NCBI RefSeq assembly: GCF_036226885.1
Contig: NZ_CP109027.1
Coordinates: 4,340,001-4,404,000 of the forward strand
DNA: 64,000 nucleotides
Origin: Streptomyces sp. NBC_00663
GTDB lineage: Bacteria; Actinomycetota; Actinomycetes; Streptomycetales; Streptomycetaceae
Reading direction: 5' to 3'
Of this stretch, positions 53,366 to 61,717 are shown piece after piece; position 1 is the first letter of the stretch, and each line of letters starts with the position of its first letter. The notes beneath the pieces were generated by a model. That model was given only the letters and a program-made list of their open reading frames with translations. It did not search any database and was not told the origin of the DNA. Made by a program: the position numbers and the translations under genes.

Positions 53366-53983
53366 ATGGGATTGCTGAACATCTCCGAGAGGCGAATACG
53401 GGGCTTCTTGGCGGGCACAGCGGCCACTCTGGCGATTTTTGCCGGTGTCAGCGCATGCGGCTCGGCCACGGCCGGTGAGGAACACGGGAAGCCGGCCGCA
53501 GCGAATGATGAAAGCGAATCCCCCATCCTCCCGGCCAAGGGCCCGCTCGACAGCGCCATGAGGGAAACGGCAGACCAGCGCAAAGGGTTCTCGCTCCGCG
53601 ATGCGACGGGCCTGAACCGATATGTGAGTCCGGCCCACGCGAAGAAATTCAAGGTCTGCTTCGAGAAGGAGAAACCGAACCTCAGCGCGGTGATCTTCTT
53701 CGCGGTCCGGAATTCCGAGACATGCCCCTCGAAGGTCGGCGCCGAGGTGAAAGCCGGCGCCACGCCGAACGTCGTGGGCACCCAGCTCCGCAAGGCCACC
53801 GACCAGCTCGTGCTGGCGGGCTACGCACCGCCGCACATACGCGTGGACGTGAGCGGCAAAGCCGTCTCCAAAGAGCGGAGTTGGTCCTACGAGGTCTGCG
53901 GGCAGACGCCCGCGGCCGGCACCCCCTTCTCGGCGGACCTGAGGCCACGGCTCGTGATCTCGGCCTCCTGCCACAGGGACTGA
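53366..53983 (+). CDS. PASTA-like secreted lipoprotein
   Basis: A 205-residue lipoprotein with the type II signal peptide ending AGVSACG. The mature protein has two halves. The second has a PASTA-like segment (NVVGTQLRKATDQLVLAGY then QTPAAGTPFSADLRPRLVIS). Cysteines (KVCFE, ETCPS, EVCGQ, SASCHR) suggest two disulfides. GGAGGGGAGGAG precedes the ATG. It is the first gene after the IS remnant and leads a short rightward row of secreted proteins. Confidence 0.78.
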   Translation: MGLLNISERRIRGFLAGTAATLAIFAGVSACGSATAGEEHGKPAAANDESESPILPAKGPLDSAMRETADQRKGFSLRDATGLNRYVSPAHAKKFKVCFEKEKPNLSAVIFFAVRNSETCPSKVGAEVKAGATPNVVGTQLRKATDQLVLAGYAPPHIRVDVSGKAVSKERSWSYEVCGQTPAAGTPFSADLRPRLVISASCHRD

Positions 53984-54029
53984 ACCAGAAACCGACGGAT
54001 CCAGCACGAGAACAAGAAGGGGTCATCCC

Positions 54030-54425
54030 ATGCGCAAGCTCGCACGCGCCGTGGCCGTACTTCCGATCATGGCGGCACTCAGCATCGGCATGACGGCGAC
54101 CGCCGAGGCCGAGACGAACTGCACCGACTATTCCGACAACGGCGGCGCCAAGGCCACGTTCCAGGCGTACGGCGAACATCTCCTGATCGACGACATCTTC
54201 GCCGACGGGCATTCCGCGATCGGCGGCATCGAGATCTACGGCGACGGCCACTACTTCTACTGGAACAGAATGAGCGCGGACGGCGGCGTCCGCGATGTCG
54301 ACCTCGACATAGCCGAGGGGACTTCGGTCGTCATCAACGCCTGGCTCGGTGACTGGGACGGCACGGTTACGGGCGGGATCGACTTCGGCTCCAACGTCGT
54401 AGCGAACTGCCACGGCGTGGCCTGA
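54030..54425 (+). CDS. Small secreted protein, island paralogue A
   Basis: A 131-residue protein with a Sec signal peptide (RKLARAVAVLPIMAALSIGM, cut near TAEAE). The mature part has two cysteines and shares a motif with two neighbours: AYGEHLLIDDIFADGHSAIGG and DVDLDIAEGTSVVINAW. No known family is recognised. AAGGGG precedes the ATG. It follows the lipoprotein gene by 47 bp. Confidence 0.78.
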   Translation: MRKLARAVAVLPIMAALSIGMTATAEAETNCTDYSDNGGAKATFQAYGEHLLIDDIFADGHSAIGGIEIYGDGHYFYWNRMSADGGVRDVDLDIAEGTSVVINAWLGDWDGTVTGGIDFGSNVVANCHGVA

Positions 54426-54470
54426 TCCATCATTCGCGTACCCATACAAGAAACGGAAGTGTGATTGACC

Positions 54471-54908
54471 ATGCGCAGAATTCTCGCGACCTCGGCCGCC
54501 CTCGCCCTGTCGCTCACCGGCCTCAGCATGGCGACCGCCCCCGGCGCCTTCGCCGCCACGGACGCGGCCGCCGAGTACGGCTGTCCGGGGAGTCTCATCG
54601 ACACGTACAACACACCCGCGACCGGTGAAGTGTGGGGGCAGCTGCGTCTGTACTACTCCTCGGCGAACGGCGGGACCAACTGTGCCGTGCTGCTGGCGAA
54701 GAAGTACTACGGCACGACCCACTACATGGAAGTGGGCATCAACATATCCGGCCGCAGCGGCAACGCCCCCGACTCGGGCGCGTACAAGTACTACGCGGGA
54801 CCGGTGTCGGTGACCTCGACCAACGGGCACTGCATCGATCTCGGCGGGGGCGAGGACAACGGTGGCGCGTGGGCCGGCCGGAGCCTCAAGAGCGTCCACT
54901 GCGGCTGA
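54471..54908 (+). CDS. SapA-like small secreted protein
   Basis: A 145-residue exported protein (signal peptide to about residue 25, AFAATDA). It resembles spore-associated protein A of Streptomyces in the pattern CGSG...LRLYYSSANGGTNCAVLL and SGAYKYYAGPVSVTSTNGHC, with four cysteines and a final HCG. GGAAG precedes the ATG. It ends at a shared terminator. Confidence 0.75.
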   Translation: MRRILATSAALALSLTGLSMATAPGAFAATDAAAEYGCPGSLIDTYNTPATGEVWGQLRLYYSSANGGTNCAVLLAKKYYGTTHYMEVGINISGRSGNAPDSGAYKYYAGPVSVTSTNGHCIDLGGGEDNGGAWAGRSLKSVHCG

Positions 54909-54928
54909 CCGTTCGTCGCTGACACGGA

Positions 54929-54958
54929 GAAGGGGCCCGGCACATGCCGGGCCCCTTC
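54929..54958. terminator. Bidirectional terminator
   Basis: A perfect 14-bp stem (GAAGGGGCCCGGCA with TGCCGGGCCCCTTC) with a 2-nt loop. It lies between the rightward SapA-like gene and the leftward paralogue B and can serve both. Confidence 0.82.
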
Positions 54959-54979
54959 TTCCTGTCCTCGGTACGGCCG

Positions 54980-55381
54980 TCAGGCGACACCGGTGACCGA
55001 GGTGCCGCAGGAGCTCCAGATGACCGACTTGGTGCCGTACTCGCCCACACACCCCGTGAGGACGACGGGAGTTCCCTCGACGATGTCGAGGTCGTAGAGC
55101 TTCCCCGTGTTCTTGCCGTCGGGGTTCCAGAGTATGTAGCTCTGGAACGTGCCGCCGTGGACGTCGTTGTGGACGTCGAGAATCGCGACGGCGGAATGCC
55201 CGTCGGCTTCCTGGTCGATGACGTTCACCTTTTCGCCGTACGCGGTGAACGACACCATCGAGGCGTAGTAGTTCTTCGCGTTGGTGTAGCAGTCCGTCTC
55301 GGCCCAGGCGGTGTGGCCGGCCAGGACCGTGAGACCGACCGCGGCACCCGCGATTCCCAGAATTCGCTGATAAGCACGCAT
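54980..55381 (-). CDS. Small secreted protein, island paralogue B
   Basis: A 133-residue protein with a Sec signal peptide (QRILGIAGAAVGLTVLAGHT, cut near AWAET). The mature part shares AYGEKVNVIDQEADGHSAVA and LYDLDIVEGTPVVLTG with paralogue A. It has three cysteines. ATG 55381 has CGGAGGAG upstream. It is 44 bp downstream of paralogue C. Confidence 0.78.
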   Translation of the reverse strand: MRAYQRILGIAGAAVGLTVLAGHTAWAETDCYTNAKNYYASMVSFTAYGEKVNVIDQEADGHSAVAILDVHNDVHGGTFQSYILWNPDGKNTGKLYDLDIVEGTPVVLTGCVGEYGTKSVIWSSCGTSVTGVA

Positions 55382-55425
55382 GGCTCTCCTCCGGAGGATC
55401 GGATCAGGCTTTTGCTGGATTCCTG

Positions 55426-55845
55426 TCAGGCGGTCGCGTAGACGGTCACGCAGTTGAGCCAGCTCCCGTTGTCGGTCTGGCACACCTTGATGGCGATCGT
55501 CTGGCCCTCGGTGATGTCGGGCAGCGGAGCCTCGTACGTGGTGCCGGCGCCCCCGGTGTTGGCCCACCACTTCGACAGGGCGCCGATCTCGGCCACGATG
55601 CCTCTGCCGTCCGCGTAGTGGTCGCGCAGGAACATGCGCTCCCCGTTGGCGTAGAAGTCCATTTCACTGACATGGACGTTCTGCCCGTTGAAGAAGCTGA
55701 CCGTACAGTCCTCGCCTCCGGCGTCGTCGCTCGCGGCGTTGCAGTGTCCGTAGCCGTCGTCGGCGTGGGCGGCTCCGGGGCTGCCCAGGATCAGCAGGAG
55801 GGCGGCCGGTACTCCGACCAGGGCCTTCTTGGTCATGCGCAACAC
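55426..55845 (-). CDS. Small secreted protein, island paralogue C
   Basis: A 139-residue protein with a Sec signal peptide (LVGVPAALLLILGSPGAAHA). The mature part shares YANGERMFLRDHYADGRGI and LPDITEGQTIAIKV with A and B but is more divergent and has four cysteines. The GTG at 55845 is chosen because AAAGGA lies 5 nt before it. It is 27 bp after the stop of the small HTH gene, probably in one operon. Confidence 0.75.
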   Translation of the reverse strand: MLRMTKKALVGVPAALLLILGSPGAAHADDGYGHCNAASDDAGGEDCTVSFFNGQNVHVSEMDFYANGERMFLRDHYADGRGIVAEIGALSKWWANTGGAGTTYEAPLPDITEGQTIAIKVCQTDNGSWLNCVTVYATA

Positions 55846-55872
55846 GGAATTCCTTTCGTCAGAAGGGGCGGA

Positions 55873-56076
55873 CTACAGCAGACCCAGTTCCTGGGCGCGG
55901 GCGCCCAGCGCGACCCGCCCCTTGACCTGCCAACGGGTCATCAGATTTCGCATACGGCGCTGAACCGTGCGATGCCCGAGGCCCACTCTCCGCCCGATGG
56001 CGGCCTCGCCCAGCCCCTCGCACAACAACCGCAGAATGCGCAGTTCGACTTCGTCCACGCCTGGTGAGTGATCCAT
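55873..56076 (-). CDS. Small HTH-only regulator (LuxR/GerE type), leftward
   Basis: A 67-residue protein that is almost only a LuxR-type DNA-binding domain: ELRILRLLCEGLGEAAIGRR then GLGHRTVQRRMRNLMTRW and GRVALGARAQELGLL. No sensing domain is present. The start at 56076 (MDHSPGVDE) has GGGGGGG upstream. It heads the leftward operon of paralogues C and B. Confidence 0.75.
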   Translation of the reverse strand: MDHSPGVDEVELRILRLLCEGLGEAAIGRRVGLGHRTVQRRMRNLMTRWQVKGRVALGARAQELGLL

Positions 56077-56342
56077 ACGAGGCCCCCCCATGAGCACACA
56101 GCGACCTGTTCACCTGTGAACGACCCTAGATCAGCCTGTGGACGAGTAATAGGCGCACAAAGTTGATCAGCTGCGCCAATCCGGCATACGGGACGGCGTA
56201 ATTGCGCCACACATAGCGTGACCCTGCGTGTTTACCGTGCCTTTACGTCCGCTTGGCCAGATTTATTCGAATGTCTGTTGTCGGTGGCGCTTCCTAGACT
56301 GGCCATGCAGTCGACACGGGGCCGACTCGGGGGAGGGCGAAA

Positions 56343-56666
56343 TTGACGATTACGCCGGAATCTGAAGCGAGTGCGAAAACGCCGTACATCGACATCGATG
56401 ACCGAAGAATTCTGAATCTGCTGTATCTGGGGCTCAACGACGCCTCCATCGGGCGGCGCCTGGGAATGGGCCATCGCACGGTGCAGCGCAAGATACAGCG
56501 CCTGATGGACCGTCTGGGGGTTGTCGGACGGGTGGCCCTGGGCGCCCGCGCCATGGCGCTCGGCCTGTTGCCCCCCACCGGGTTCTCAAGGAATCAGGAA
56601 GGCCACGAAGACGCCCAGCGGGGCCAGCACCAGGGCGGCCGCCATGAGCCAACCCACCTTCCATGA
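56343..56666 (+). CDS. Small HTH-only regulator (LuxR/GerE type), rightward
   Basis: A 107-residue protein with the same HTH as its divergent neighbour (ILNLLYLGLNDASIGRRLGM then GHRTVQRKIQRLMDRLGVVG). The TTG start is chosen because GGGGGAGGG lies 5 nt upstream. Its last 27 codons are low-quality sequence that overlaps a convergent gene, so the true C-terminus may be shorter. The 266-bp gap to the other HTH gene should hold both promoters. Confidence 0.7.
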   Translation: MTITPESEASAKTPYIDIDDRRILNLLYLGLNDASIGRRLGMGHRTVQRKIQRLMDRLGVVGRVALGARAMALGLLPPTGFSRNQEGHEDAQRGQHQGGRHEPTHLP

Positions 56667-56750
56667 GCTGCTGTCACCGACCTTGACGCAGAACAGCGAC
56701 ATCAAGATCAGGTAGACGGTCATCGGCACGAGCAGGATGCCGGCACCCAC
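56586..56750 (-). CDS. 54-residue two-helix membrane protein
   Basis: A short frame starting at GTG 56750 with AAGGAG 7 nt upstream. It reads VGAGILLVPMTVYLILMSLF, then a short CVKVGDSSSWKVGW hinge, then a second helix LMAAALVLAPLGVFVAFLIP. The helix-turn-helix membrane layout and ribosome site support it. It is 65 bp downstream of the giant secreted gene, likely in the same transcript, and overlaps the 3' end of the HTH gene by 81 bp on the other strand. Confidence 0.72.
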   Translation of the reverse strand: MGAGILLVPMTVYLILMSLFCVKVGDSSSWKVGWLMAAALVLAPLGVFVAFLIP

Positions 56751-56815
56751 GGTCCGCTCCTTTCCACGAGCGCGCCCGGGACCACCGCGAGGGCGGTCCC
56801 GGGCGGTTCTACGCC

Positions 56816-59800
56816 CTACGGCGTGTAGTTGTCGAGGAACCCGGTGGTCGCGGCGTCGCAGTGCACGACACCGGCCGGACGGGCGCCGGGTCCGTCACCG
56901 ATGATCGGCACGGGAGCGTCCACGGCCCACGGGTTGCCGCCGCTGCCGCGGTCGGTCGCGTCGCACTTCCCGTAGGCGTTCCCGCCGATGCTGTTGACGC
57001 CGGGAACGTTGGAGAAGTTCCCCCAGTCTCCCAGCTTGATCCGCTGGCTGGACGGCCGGCCGAGGTTGTCGGTCATCCGGTCGTCTACATAGAGGTACAG
57101 GTCGGGCATGTAGCTCTGCCAGACGATGCCGTTGTTCGGCACCGCGTCCCGGTTAGGCACCAGATGCGTCGGCTTGACGCTGCCGTCCGCGCAGAACGCG
57201 GCCGCGACGTCCTGCCAGATCGGCGGGGCGTTGCCGATCTGACTGCCGAAGATGTTGTTGTCCCCGCTGTTCTTGAAGAACATCGAGTAGATGTCACCGG
57301 CGAAGTTCCGGATCATGATGTTGGTCTCGGGGTGGGCCTTCACCTTGTCCACCCACGCCTTGACGTTGTCGTTGATGTACTTGTGCGCGATCATCGGCCG
57401 GTATCCGTGCACACCGCCGCCGACCGCCCGGAAGTCCACGCACGTGCTGTCCGAGTTCAGCCGCGCTCCCCGGAAGTGCGGGAAGAACACCTGCCCCGGG
57501 GTGTCGCCGTCGGTGTACGGATGGGCCTCCACGTCCTTGCCGTACTCGAGGGCGTCGTACGTGGTGTAGTCGATGTCGGGCTTGGTGATGCCGTAGTCCG
57601 ACTCGATGGCCTGGATGATGTCGGTCACGAAGTGCGGCAGATGGGCGTTGCCGATCCGGACCTGGTAGTCGCCCGACTCGCTCCCGGAGACGATCTTCCC
57701 GGTGGAGTCGTCGACGATGAAGCTGATCTCGACATCACTCTTGATCTTGTAGCTGTCGTCGGTCTTGAGGGCCACGCTCGCCGGCTGCGACGCGTCCGGG
57801 CGCTTGTTGGACATGGCCATCCACACCGGGATGGACATACCGGGCGCCGTTCCGTCGGAGTTCGGCGTCCAGCCGCCCGCCTTGATGTCCTTGTACCACT
57901 TCTCGGCGGCGTCGTAGGTCCGCTGTCCGCTGCACTCGCCCACCGGCACGACCGTGGGGCAGCGCGCGGCGCCGGTGATGCCGACCGTGTCCGCCCCGGG
58001 GTTGTCCCAGCGCGGCCCCTGGTAGGCCAGGCCCATGCCCCAGTCGTACAGGGTCTTCATGCTGCGCAGCGGCGTGTAGAACTCCTCCGGCAGGTTGCCG
58101 TTGAGGTTCTGGTTGGAGTCGAAGATGGCCGCCGCGGTCATGGTCCGCTCCACGAACCGCCCGCTGATCGGCTGCACCGCCACGGCGTCGTACGCGATGT
58201 CCTTGTCCCCGGTGCCGTCCTGCGTGATGGTCGACAGCGTGACCTTCGGCTTGTCGTCGAACATGAACGCGCCGAGGGACACCCAGCGGTTGGAGCTGCC
58301 GTTCTGGTTGATGACCCGGGTCTTGACGCCCTTGGCGGTGGAGATCTTGTACGTGGCGTACTTGACCTGCGCCCCGTGGTCGGGCAGGTGGACCCAGATC
58401 TTCGCGGGCCCGCTGACCGCCTTGTTCAGCGTCCAGGTGCCGGTCATCTTCAGCCGTTCGCCCTTGGCACCCTGCGAGCGGTCGTGGCCGAAGTAGAAGT
58501 GACCGCCGAAGCCGGCCCCGAGCTGGTGCAGATCGACCTTGGCCGGCCAGACGGCGGAGATGGTCTGCCCGTCATGGGCGAGCCCCGCCTCTCCGTCACC
58601 GAAGTCGAGGGAGAAGCTGCCCTCGTTGGACCAGTCGGCGTTGGCGCAGCCGGGCCGGACCGACGGGGTGCCGCCGGGCAGGTCGTCGATGATCATCGAG
58701 CCCGAAGGCAGCCCGGACCGGGAGCAGTTGGGCGGGTAGGCGGTGCCGTCCGCCTGTTCGGCGTCGTAGTCGGGCGAGGTGAAGCGGAAGAACTCGTTGC
58801 CGCACGAGTACGAGCAGTCCGTCTTCCAGCTCACCGACTGGTTGTACCAGCACTTGAAGTCGTCGCGGGTGCACGGCCCCGCGCCGGGCTCATTGGCCGC
58901 GCCGTCACCGATCTTCGACGGCTCGCACCAGTTGTACGGGCCGCAGAACAGGTCCTCCGGCGGCTTGACCTTGGCTCGGTTGTACTTGGCCGAGCCCTGG
59001 ACGGTGGCGTCCTCGGAGGTGCCGTTCCACCAGGCCGCGCGGAACGCCGCGACCATCGTGCCCGGGGACTCGATGAAGGACGGGGGGTGGGCGGCGAAGC
59101 CCAGCACCTTCTCCGGGTAGGGCCAGTTCTGCGGACGCGCGGCGGCCGAGGCGTCCTCGTTGCCGAGCCGGTCCTCCATGAACGGCATACGGCCGGCGTC
59201 CCATTCGGGGTTGGCGGGGTTGTTGGCCCAGCCCACGCCCCAGGCGTCGTTGCCGTTGACGTTCTCGTAGAAGCCCGAGTTGTACGCCCACAGCGCGAAG
59301 AACCAGTTCTCCAGCCGGTTGGCGTTGCCGTCGTGGACGACGAGGCCGGCCTTGCGGGTCTGGTTCCACTTGTCGACCAGGATCTGAAGACCGGCGGCTA
59401 TGTTCGCGGCGTAGTCGAGGCCCACGGCGCGCTGCTTGTCGTAGCCCCAGGCGGTGCCGCCCTTGCCGTGCTCCCGGCCGCCGAGACGCATGTGGTCGGT
59501 GACCTGGGTGACGCCGTAGCCGCAGTCGGCCTCGGACCAGTCGATGTCCCAGTCGTTGTCGGTGTTGCCGTCGTAGTAGTCGATGCCGTAGAAGTTCCCG
59601 ATCAGCGGACTGCCCGTGACGCCGGGCACCGCCGAACGGGCGGCCTGCCACATGTTCGACTCCTGCGTGGTGATGCCGAGCAGCACCTGCGCCGGCACCC
59701 GGCCGCCGCCCTCCAGGGTCGGGTTCGGGAACAGGGTCTGCGGCGCGTACGCCGGCATCCCGAGGTTCTTCCAGTTCGCCGACCGCGAGGCGCCGAGGTT

Positions 59801-61315
59801 CAACTTCCCGGTCACGGCCTTGTCGACGGCCCACTCCACCTGACGCGGCTTGGGCTGCATCGCCTGGTTGCGCGGGTCGTTGCGGGGCACGGAACAGGTC
59901 CGTTCCGACTCGACGATCTCGGTGCGGGTGCCGGTGACGTCGGCCGGGTCGTCGGCCGAAAGGGGCTGGGTGGTGAGGGAGTTGGTGCGCATGCCCGACG
60001 TCTCGTCGGACGCCTTCTGCGTGCCTTCGGGCGCTTTACCCGTGCCTTTGGGCGCCTTGCCCAGCAGCGGTGACGGCGTGCGCGAGGTCTCCCACTGCGC
60101 CGACTTCGACTTCAGCGGCGTCACCACGAACTCGGCCTGCTCACCGCTGTCCCGGACCGTCGCCGTGACGTTCACGGGCCGGGCGTCGAGCGCCGAGTCG
60201 GGCTGGAGGTACTTCGGCGAACTCCTGCCGTCCGCCCACTCGGTGTGCTGGACGATCGCGGCACCCTTGGTGGAGAGGGTCGCGTCCTTGTCCGCCCCGG
60301 CCAGCCGGGTGACGGTCTTCGGCAGACCCTTCTCGGCCTTCACCCCACCGGTGAGATAGACCTGGCCGCCGCGCCTGGTCAGCCCGGTGTCGCCGAGCGG
60401 TCCGGAGCCGAGCCGCGTGACCTTCTTGTCGGCCCAACGCCGCACGAGGGCCGTCTCGTTCTCCTTGAGGCTGTCGCGCTGCACCCGCTCCAGGAACACA
60501 TAACCGCCGTCGCCGTCGCGGCTGATGCGGTACGGCACGGTACCCGTGGTGGCGAGCTTCTTCTTACGCCCCTCGCCGTCGATCTCGACGAGCGTGCGGC
60601 CGACCGCCGCGGCGACCTTCCCGTCACCGGCCGGCACGGAGGAGGTGACCTGCCCGTCCACCACAACGGGCGTGGCGGTCCTGCCGGTTGCCGCGTCGAC
60701 CCGGATCAACCGGGTCTTCTTCCGGTCCTCCCCCGGCGACTGCGTCAGCACCGCGGTCTCACCGGTGCCGCAACCCGGGTTGTAGTACGACAGCGAGGCG
60801 TTGACCTTCAGTTTCGTCACGGCGCCGGTGACCAGGTCGACCACGGCCGTGAAACCACCGCGTGCCATCAGCTTCGGGTCGTTGGTGAACGTGCGCGGCG
60901 CGTACACGACCACCGCGCGCTTCCCCGACCCGGTGACACACACGTTGCCGATCCACTGGTCCGCGTCGAACCCCGGCTCGGCCAGCGACGCCAGCGTCTT
61001 CCACGCGTAACCGCTCTTCTCCGTCGCGGTCAGCAGATGGAAGCCCTGCGCGTCACCGGTACTGGTCCAGGCGATGTCCGCCGATGACTTGTAGTCCTCG
61101 CCGAGTACGTCGACACGGTCGCCGGTGGGCACGGAGTCCGGCCCGGCCACTGCTGCCTTGGTGCCGGTGCTTGTGCCCGTGCCGGGTGGCGCGGCCTCCT
61201 CCGCCCAGGCCGTGGCTTGCAGCAGACCCGCGAGAATTCCGCCGGCCGCGATGAGGGCCAGTGGGGCTCGCGCACGTTGCCTTGCTCCTTGGCTTTTTCC
61301 TTGTCTGGGACTCAA
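56816..61315 (-). CDS. Large secreted protein with lytic-transglycosylase-like and golvesin-type domains (NocE-like)
   Basis: A 1499-residue exported protein (signal peptide to AWAEE at about 38). Residues about 75-400 look like a beta-rich propeller region. A Pro/Lys/Thr linker follows. From about 530 to 770 is a goose-lysozyme/SLT-like core: LLGITTQESNMWQAARSAVPGV with a candidate catalytic E552, and LENWFFALWAYNSGFYENV. A Cys-rich stretch (about 790-880) precedes a golvesin-C/Xly-CBD-like module near 906-1052. The C-terminal third (from about 1080) is unassigned. It resembles NocE-type proteins. The start is TTG with AAAGGA 7 nt before it. Confidence 0.75.
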   Translation of the reverse strand: MSPRQGKSQGARQRARAPLALIAAGGILAGLLQATAWAEEAAPPGTGTSTGTKAAVAGPDSVPTGDRVDVLGEDYKSSADIAWTSTGDAQGFHLLTATEKSGYAWKTLASLAEPGFDADQWIGNVCVTGSGKRAVVVYAPRTFTNDPKLMARGGFTAVVDLVTGAVTKLKVNASLSYYNPGCGTGETAVLTQSPGEDRKKTRLIRVDAATGRTATPVVVDGQVTSSVPAGDGKVAAAVGRTLVEIDGEGRKKKLATTGTVPYRISRDGDGGYVFLERVQRDSLKENETALVRRWADKKVTRLGSGPLGDTGLTRRGGQVYLTGGVKAEKGLPKTVTRLAGADKDATLSTKGAAIVQHTEWADGRSSPKYLQPDSALDARPVNVTATVRDSGEQAEFVVTPLKSKSAQWETSRTPSPLLGKAPKGTGKAPEGTQKASDETSGMRTNSLTTQPLSADDPADVTGTRTEIVESERTCSVPRNDPRNQAMQPKPRQVEWAVDKAVTGKLNLGASRSANWKNLGMPAYAPQTLFPNPTLEGGGRVPAQVLLGITTQESNMWQAARSAVPGVTGSPLIGNFYGIDYYDGNTDNDWDIDWSEADCGYGVTQVTDHMRLGGREHGKGGTAWGYDKQRAVGLDYAANIAAGLQILVDKWNQTRKAGLVVHDGNANRLENWFFALWAYNSGFYENVNGNDAWGVGWANNPANPEWDAGRMPFMEDRLGNEDASAAARPQNWPYPEKVLGFAAHPPSFIESPGTMVAAFRAAWWNGTSEDATVQGSAKYNRAKVKPPEDLFCGPYNWCEPSKIGDGAANEPGAGPCTRDDFKCWYNQSVSWKTDCSYSCGNEFFRFTSPDYDAEQADGTAYPPNCSRSGLPSGSMIIDDLPGGTPSVRPGCANADWSNEGSFSLDFGDGEAGLAHDGQTISAVWPAKVDLHQLGAGFGGHFYFGHDRSQGAKGERLKMTGTWTLNKAVSGPAKIWVHLPDHGAQVKYATYKISTAKGVKTRVINQNGSSNRWVSLGAFMFDDKPKVTLSTITQDGTGDKDIAYDAVAVQPISGRFVERTMTAAAIFDSNQNLNGNLPEEFYTPLRSMKTLYDWGMGLAYQGPRWDNPGADTVGITGAARCPTVVPVGECSGQRTYDAAEKWYKDIKAGGWTPNSDGTAPGMSIPVWMAMSNKRPDASQPASVALKTDDSYKIKSDVEISFIVDDSTGKIVSGSESGDYQVRIGNAHLPHFVTDIIQAIESDYGITKPDIDYTTYDALEYGKDVEAHPYTDGDTPGQVFFPHFRGARLNSDSTCVDFRAVGGGVHGYRPMIAHKYINDNVKAWVDKVKAHPETNIMIRNFAGDIYSMFFKNSGDNNIFGSQIGNAPPIWQDVAAAFCADGSVKPTHLVPNRDAVPNNGIVWQSYMPDLYLYVDDRMTDNLGRPSSQRIKLGDWGNFSNVPGVNSIGGNAYGKCDATDRGSGGNPWAVDAPVPIIGDGPGARPAGVVHCDAATTGFLDNYTP

Positions 61316-61613
61316 CCACTCGTCCTTTCCTGATACGCGTGCCTGGACGGCACGAATCGTCCGGCCCGCGGATGGACAGGGCGGGGCCGGAAGTTGGGGG
61401 GGTGCGTATGCGGCGAAGGGGCGAGGACGGCGTCGTACGACGTCGTATGACTTCGAATGACTTCGAATGACGCGTTCGTCAGTCGCGAAAGGTGAAAGCC
61501 CGCTGGTACAAGCCTTGTTGATGCACTATTCGATCAGAGGTGACCTGAACGCCTCAACGGATGCGGGGGAATTGACGTCATTACGCCAGAGCGGCCGGAG
61601 GCACAGCGGCACA

Positions 61614-61645
61614 GCGATACGGCGATACGGCGATACGGCGATACG
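61614..61645. repeat. Four octamer direct repeats
   Basis: The unit GCGATACG occurs four times head to tail. It lies upstream of the giant gene and just beyond the YqeY terminator. It is a probable slippage array. Confidence 0.8.
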
Positions 61646-61658
61646 GCCCGGAAACGCA

Positions 61659-61706
61659 AAAAGCCCCGCTGTCCCCTCCCGGAAGGGGAGGAACAGCGGG
61701 GCTTTT
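61659..61706 (-). terminator. Large terminator after YqeY
   Basis: A long hairpin with outer arms AAAAGCCCCGCTGT and ACAGCGGGGCTTTT and inner arms CCCCTCC and GGAGGGG. It lies about 12 bp past the YqeY stop and is T-rich on both sides, so it can act in both directions. Confidence 0.85.
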
Positions 61707-61717
61707 GGGCCCTGTTC

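Larger units (their letters stand above)
61316..61717. promoter_or_regulatory. Gap between the giant gene and YqeY
   Basis: About 400 bp with no convincing ORF. It holds the promoter of the giant gene, four copies of an 8-bp repeat, and a large terminator. The middle (61480-61590) is less GC-rich than the rest. Confidence 0.4.

Noticed and set aside
56861..60073. 3.2-kb plus-strand frame opposite the giant secreted gene
   Set aside because: Shadow frame; the minus strand has a signal peptide, conserved domains and a ribosome site.
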